Part shown: positions 14,813 to 18,306 of the stretch, in pieces | How positions within the stretch are numbered: the first letter of the stretch is position 1 | Layout: every line of letters begins with the position of its first letter | NCBI GenBank assembly: GCA_937127165.1 | Contig: CAKZLR010000050.1 | Span: 1 to 18,306, forward strand | Source: an uncultured Candidatus Peregrinibacteria bacterium | GTDB lineage: Bacteria > Patescibacteriota > JACMRA01 | Direction of reading: 5' to 3' | Length of the DNA stretch: 18,306 nt | Translations under genes and position numbers: made by a program | The notes under the pieces: model-generated | Told to the model about the DNA's origin: nothing | Seen by the model: only the letters and a program-made list of their open reading frames with translations | Databases searched by the model: none

Positions 14813-14959
14813 AAACTAAACCTTTCATATCGGTCTGTATCAAGTCTAATCTAGAAGTTAGAAAGTTGTTGATTATTATCAAATGTAAGTTAAAAATTTT
14901 GTATTTTTAATTTTGTGCAAAAATTATGTTAATTTCTTAAATTTTAAATTCTAATACTT

Positions 14960-14985
14960 TTAGTTGTTCCCATTAGTTGTTCCTA
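14960..14985. repeat. 13-bp tandem duplication
   Basis: TTAGTTGTTCCCA (14960-14972) is followed by TTAGTTGTTCCTA (14973-14985), one mismatch, in the 231-bp gap between ddl and the glycosyltransferase gene. That gap shows no open frame and no clear promoter. Confidence 0.85.
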
Positions 14986-15043
14986 AAACTTAGATATATC
15001 GCTTTTTGGCCAAGTCACAAACTAAAACCAGTTTAGGTTAGTT

Positions 15044-16678
15044 ATGCTTCGGTTAGATTCAAAAAAAAGTTTTTGGTATTTAGTATCTCTTGCCATCATT
15101 TTATTTATTCTCAGAATTCCTTCTTTGTTTGAAGGATGGTGGTATGGTGACGAAAATATTTATATGGCTATCGGGCAAACAATTACTCGAGGTGGTTGGT
15201 TATATTTGGATGCTTGGGATCACAAACCACCAATGATTTATTTGATTTATGCATTTAGTTACTGGGTGTTTGGGCCATGGCTTTGGCCACTGAGGTTATT
15301 GAATGTACTTTTATCCATTGTGGGTATAATTGCTTTTTATTTGGTTAGCCGCAAGATTTTTGATTTCAGCGAAAAAAATAGTGCTATTTCTACAAGTATT
15401 TTTACCGTTTTATTAGCGGTCTTTTTTGAAGGTTCGATTTTTAATGCCGAAAATATTTTTATGCCTTTAATCTGGACTGGCTTTTTGCTTATCGCTTATC
15501 AATTGAAACAAATCAACAAACAAAAGCTGGATTTTAGATGGCTTATTTTGGGGACCTTCTTGTGGAGTATAGCTATTTTTACTAAAGTTCATGCAGCGGT
15601 TGAAGTGGCTGTTTTAAGTTTTTGTCTGATAGTTTATTATGTTTCTTTGAAGAACAGTAGAGATTCTAAAAATGCTAAAAACCAGCAAGGCGAGTTGTAT
15701 AACACTTCTGGCAAGAAAGTTTTAGAACTTATTAAGAAAACCATTACAGAAAAAAGATTTTGGCAAATTTTTGGTAATATCGGGTTAGTGGTTTTTTTGC
15801 CATATATTTTGACTGTTTTAATTTATGGTTGGAAAGGTAACTTTTATGATTTGTATTTTGCTATTTTGGACTATAATAAGGTTTACATAAACTCGCCAAA
15901 TTCCGTGATTTTATTTGGATACACTATTGAGTGGCTTTCTGGGATAAAATTAAGGCTATTTTTGTTGGTTATAACAATGATTACGAGTGGTTGGTTGTTT
16001 TTAACAAAACAGATAAACATAAAATGGTTTTGGCTGACAAATTGGTTGGCGGTAGCTATGTTTAGTAGTCTTATTTCCGAACGAAATTATCCACATTATT
16101 TTTTACAAGTTTTGCCCGTTTTGGTACTTGCTGGCGGAGTGTTACTAGAAAAAATTAATTGTAATTACACATCTTTGGCACAAAAATTAAAAGATGGTTT
16201 GTTAGGACTGTTGATTTTGCAAATATTTATGAGCAATTTTTCGGTGGGGAATCTGATGTTTAATTCTCATTCATCTGAAGTCTATTTTATAGATTTTTTA
16301 AGGTTTGTTGCTGGTCAAAAAACTAAACGAGAATGGCAAGAGGGTTATAACCAACACCTAATTACCACTCAACCAAGAATGGTAGAAATCATCCAAACAC
16401 ACACAAAGCCAGATGACAAAATTTTTATAGTTGCAAATCGTCCTGACCTGTACTTTTTATCCCAAAGACAAAATGGTCAAAAATTTGTAGTGGATTATCA
16501 TTTTGAGGATAGTCAAGTTTCCCAAGTATTTGCAGAGTTAATACAAAACAATACCAAGCTAGTTATTTTAGATAGAGAATCTTCACGAAGTGAAAAAATT
16601 CAAAGTTTGCTTATAGACCAAGGTTTTGTTGTAGTGGATTCAGCTTTCGATAGATACGATTTTTGGTTGTTTCTTTGA
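15044..16678 (+). CDS. GT-C membrane glycosyltransferase (GT39/GT83 ArnT/PMT-like)
   Basis: The 544-residue multi-pass protein looks like a GT-C enzyme that transfers a sugar from a polyprenyl-phosphate carrier to an acceptor on the outer face of the membrane. The first membrane helix (about 11-28) is followed by an outer loop with the family's acidic pair GDEN (Asp36-Glu37) and DAWDHKPPMIYLIY (about 56-69), the most typical signature. About 10 hydrophobic helices follow up to residue ~400 (including SERNYPHYFLQVLPVLVLAGG). The last ~140 residues form a soluble domain with a Rossmann-like feel (DDKIFIVANRPDLYFL, KLVILDRESS). A charged loop of about 40 residues (200-240) separates two helix groups. 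Sugar, carrier and acceptor are unknown; glycosylation of surface protein or wall polymer is inferred. The ATG start is preceded by a weak AGG. Confidence 0.82.
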   Translation: MLRLDSKKSFWYLVSLAIILFILRIPSLFEGWWYGDENIYMAIGQTITRGGWLYLDAWDHKPPMIYLIYAFSYWVFGPWLWPLRLLNVLLSIVGIIAFYLVSRKIFDFSEKNSAISTSIFTVLLAVFFEGSIFNAENIFMPLIWTGFLLIAYQLKQINKQKLDFRWLILGTFLWSIAIFTKVHAAVEVAVLSFCLIVYYVSLKNSRDSKNAKNQQGELYNTSGKKVLELIKKTITEKRFWQIFGNIGLVVFLPYILTVLIYGWKGNFYDLYFAILDYNKVYINSPNSVILFGYTIEWLSGIKLRLFLLVITMITSGWLFLTKQINIKWFWLTNWLAVAMFSSLISERNYPHYFLQVLPVLVLAGGVLLEKINCNYTSLAQKLKDGLLGLLILQIFMSNFSVGNLMFNSHSSEVYFIDFLRFVAGQKTKREWQEGYNQHLITTQPRMVEIIQTHTKPDDKIFIVANRPDLYFLSQRQNGQKFVVDYHFEDSQVSQVFAELIQNNTKLVILDRESSRSEKIQSLLIDQGFVVVDSAFDRYDFWLFL

Positions 16679-16789
16679 GTTAAGGCATCAGAAACTTGTT
16701 GCTAATTTTGGTACAACTTTTTCAAGAACTTATTAAACTAAATTATTTGAAATATCCTTTAATCTGTTATTTCGTTTGAAAATATAAAC

Positions 16790-16819
16790 TTTTTTAATAT
16801 TCTATTTTTTAATATTCTA
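16790..16819. repeat. 15-bp perfect tandem duplication
   Basis: TTTTTTAATATTCTA occurs twice head to tail (16790-16804, 16805-16819) in the 355-bp gap before the pilin-like gene. The rest of that gap has candidate promoters but no gene. Confidence 0.9.
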
Positions 16820-16926
16820 AATCTATCAATCGTTTAGGAATTATACAAATATATTATATGCGATAAGTTTTTTGCAATGGTAAATCTATGAAATTTTTCA
16901 AATTTAATACATTATAATTATAAACC

Positions 16927-16955
16927 TTGCTAATTTAAATATTCTAAGCTATAAT
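16927..16955 (+). promoter_or_regulatory. Candidate promoter for the cysteine-rich pilin-like gene
   Basis: TTGCTA (16927-16932), 17 bp, TATAAT (16950-16955) predict a start near 16962 and a ~72-nt leader. A second box, TAAAAT (17020-17025), ends 8 nt before the ATG and would give a leaderless message. Confidence 0.4.
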
Positions 16956-17033
16956 TCAAGCCTAACTTTGCTTTTTTCAGAAATATCATTGCATAAAAAA
17001 GTAGATAACTTTACTCATTTAAAATTTCTAAAT

Positions 17034-18107
17034 ATGAAAAACAAGCCTTTTAAGCAATTTTTCGCGAGAATTCACAAGTTTTTAGCTGTAGTTGGTATTT
17101 TTTTAGTTTTTGTGAGTATTTTACCCACTACCACTGTTTTTGCCGATGGCAACGCCACCAGGTTGGGAGATTTTTTGCCAGCTTGTCAAGCAACTTCTAC
17201 TGAAGTGCCCTCTTTACTGGCATGTATTAGTCAAATCACATACCAAGTTTTGCTTCTAGGTGTGGTGACATTTTTTGCAAGATCGACATATTTAGCAATC
17301 ATTTCTATAGGAAGTGGTAATGCGGTAAAATACGTAATGGAATCGGTTGAGTCCTTGTTCGTAGGAATTATACTTGTAGGCTTACCCATAGTTATAATGG
17401 GCGTAATTAACCCTTTATCAGAAAGATTATCAATTGGTTTCATTCAAGAACTAAATATGGGACCTAATGCTAAATTAGTGGAAATAGATCCAAATACTGA
17501 CCTTCCAGGTTGTGTTGGGTTTTACCAATGTATAGTTAAATGTAGTATAGAAACACAAGTCAGAAGAGAGAATTGTATTCAATCATGTAAAGATAGAAAT
17601 ACTCGATCTTATGGTTGTAGTGAAGAGTGTGTAGGTTATGTAAATGATTTAGGTAGAATAGAAAAAGCAAATGTTAAAAAATTTCAGGAATGTTTAAATC
17701 CAAGGGGGCCATTACCTCCTCCAACTTCGACAGGTGAACCGCATTCTTCTAATAATTCATCTAGCCAAGGATCATCAATCCCTCCAGAACATTCTGGAAA
17801 TTCTCCTAATTCTCCTAATCCTAACGTAAAGGGAGAGTGTCGGGGTTTTGATCAGTGTATGGCTAATGTTGGTGCTGGTAGATTTAAGACTAGTCCTTAT
17901 TCTTGCAATGATGGGAATGGTACATGTATGAGATCTATAGCAAGTTGTATTCAACAAAATGCTAATGCTTGCGACTGTGCAAAAGAAGAAGATTTTGAAT
18001 TCAAAAGCGATTTTAGTAATCGTGATGAGAATGGTTCCATTGTTCGCAAAGCATTTAAAGGTCCAACTGACGTTGCTAATTTTATTAGGTGTATGGAAAA
18101 TAGATGA
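17034..18107 (+). CDS. Exported VirB2/pilin-like two-helix membrane protein with cysteine-rich tail
   Basis: The start is set at ATG 17034 because a signal peptide follows directly: KNKPFKQFFARIHKF, a hydrophobic core (17-30) and VFA|DG cleavage after Ala37. An in-frame TTG at 16968 would add 22 residues before it and spoil the signal. The mature part has two helices, about 68-92 and 105-127, split by SIGSGNAVKYVMESVES. This layout (signal, helix, short polar GNA-K loop, helix ending in INPL) resembles the VirB2/TrbC-like pilins of Patescibacteria. Residues 160-357 are a cysteine-rich exported tail with 16 of the mature protein's 18 Cys: CVGFYQC (160-166), CX3C pairs at 166/170, 181/185 and 195/199, a Pro/Ser/Asn linker (223-265), then a second CRGFDQC (269-275) and more Cys. 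Typical pilins stop after the second helix. Many disulfides are expected. A link to the VirB4-like ATPase 8 kb away is inferred. Confidence 0.6.
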   Translation: MKNKPFKQFFARIHKFLAVVGIFLVFVSILPTTTVFADGNATRLGDFLPACQATSTEVPSLLACISQITYQVLLLGVVTFFARSTYLAIISIGSGNAVKYVMESVESLFVGIILVGLPIVIMGVINPLSERLSIGFIQELNMGPNAKLVEIDPNTDLPGCVGFYQCIVKCSIETQVRRENCIQSCKDRNTRSYGCSEECVGYVNDLGRIEKANVKKFQECLNPRGPLPPPTSTGEPHSSNNSSSQGSSIPPEHSGNSPNSPNPNVKGECRGFDQCMANVGAGRFKTSPYSCNDGNGTCMRSIASCIQQNANACDCAKEEDFEFKSDFSNRDENGSIVRKAFKGPTDVANFIRCMENR

Positions 18108-18134
18108 ATCTTAGTTATATGAAACATTGGTTAA

Positions 18135-18140
18135 TATAAT
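18135..18140 (+). promoter_or_regulatory. Perfect TATAAT seven bases before the last gene's ATG
   Basis: TATAAT is followed by AATTTTT and then ATG 18148, the distance expected if transcription begins at the start codon. No -35 box is evident. This may give a leaderless message, although the gene could also be read through from the pilin-like gene 40 bp upstream. Confidence 0.4.
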
Positions 18141-18147
18141 AATTTTT

Positions 18148-18306
18148 ATGGCCAAAATAAGCTTTAGAAACTTTTTTCATGGTTTAACCTTAGTTTTTTT
18201 GGTATTACTATCTACAGTAGCTTTTGGTGATCATGGTTTAATACAGGTGGAAGCAGAGGTTTGTGGGGATACACAGTTGAATAGGTTATATGAGTGCCAG
18301 AGAACA
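18148..18306 (+). CDS. Exported protein, N-terminal fragment (runs off the window)
   Basis: From ATG 18148 the frame stays open to the last base (53 codons). It begins with a clear Sec-type signal: positive MAKISFRNFF, hydrophobic LTLVFLVLLSTVAF, then a polar region with two Cys (VCGDTQLNRLYEC). Cleavage could lie after FG or after VEA. It follows the cysteine-rich pilin-like gene by 40 bp on the same strand and shares signal peptide plus cysteines, so the two probably belong to one exported assembly. The family cannot be told from this fragment. Confidence 0.7.
   Translation, partial: MAKISFRNFFHGLTLVFLVLLSTVAFGDHGLIQVEAEVCGDTQLNRLYECQRT

Noticed and set aside
14808..14820. TAGTT-AAA-AACTA hairpin at the ddl stop codon as a terminator
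   Set aside because: Five AT-rich base pairs without a U-tract are too weak to call.
16968..17033. TTG start at 16968 for the pilin-like protein
   Set aside because: It would place 22 polar residues before an otherwise well-formed signal peptide that starts at ATG 17034.

Overview
The window is AT-rich (roughly 30% G+C by eye) and looks like a chromosomal segment of a reduced-genome bacterium, most plausibly of the Candidate Phyla Radiation (Patescibacteria). The pointers are a VirB4-type ATPase beside a membrane coiled-coil protein, a pilin-like small membrane protein, a glycogen-type gene cluster, very short or catalytically degenerate versions of standard enzymes, and few Shine-Dalgarno sequences. 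The exact lineage cannot be read from this sequence. UGA acts as an ordinary stop: the glycogen synthase-like and phosphorylase genes end in TGA, so there is no sign of the UGA-to-glycine recoding seen in Gracilibacteria.

Layout, left to right. (1) 1-2308, all on +: the end of an S-layer homology (SLH) protein, an NfsB-like nitroreductase, then a tight hisE-hisG pair (steps 2 and 1 of histidine synthesis). (2) 2471-6722: a carbohydrate block. A glycogen synthase-like glycosyltransferase and a degenerate GH57 protein are coupled by an ATGA overlap on the minus strand; an alpha-glucan phosphorylase diverges from them on +. The shared 71-bp gap carries overlapping -10 boxes pointing both ways. 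(3) 7035-10068, minus: a VirB4-like ATPase preceded by a single-pass coiled-coil membrane protein. (4) 10069-11841: 1.8 kb without an intact gene, holding a long start-less open frame, inverted repeats and a 136-bp tract with no G. (5) 11842-14812, +: a pyruvate kinase lacking its C-terminal domain and a D-Ala-D-Ala ligase, separated by 745 bp without a gene. (6) 15044-18306, +: a multi-pass GT-C glycosyltransferase, an exported two-helix pilin-like protein with a long cysteine-rich tail, and the start of another exported protein.

Functional picture: polymer storage and turnover (phosphorylase releasing glucose-1-phosphate, a glycogen synthase-like enzyme, pyruvate kinase as the last ATP-yielding step), cell envelope building (D-Ala-D-Ala ligase, SLH protein, lipid-linked-sugar glycosyltransferase), and a VirB4-driven surface machine whose structural subunits may include the cysteine-rich pilin-like protein. 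Noncoding stretches repeatedly carry two-copy tandem duplications of 10-16 bp and short inverted repeats with 3-nt spacers. The most unusual points are the cysteine-rich pilin-like protein, the GH57 protein that appears to have lost its catalytic residues, and the shortened pyruvate kinase.
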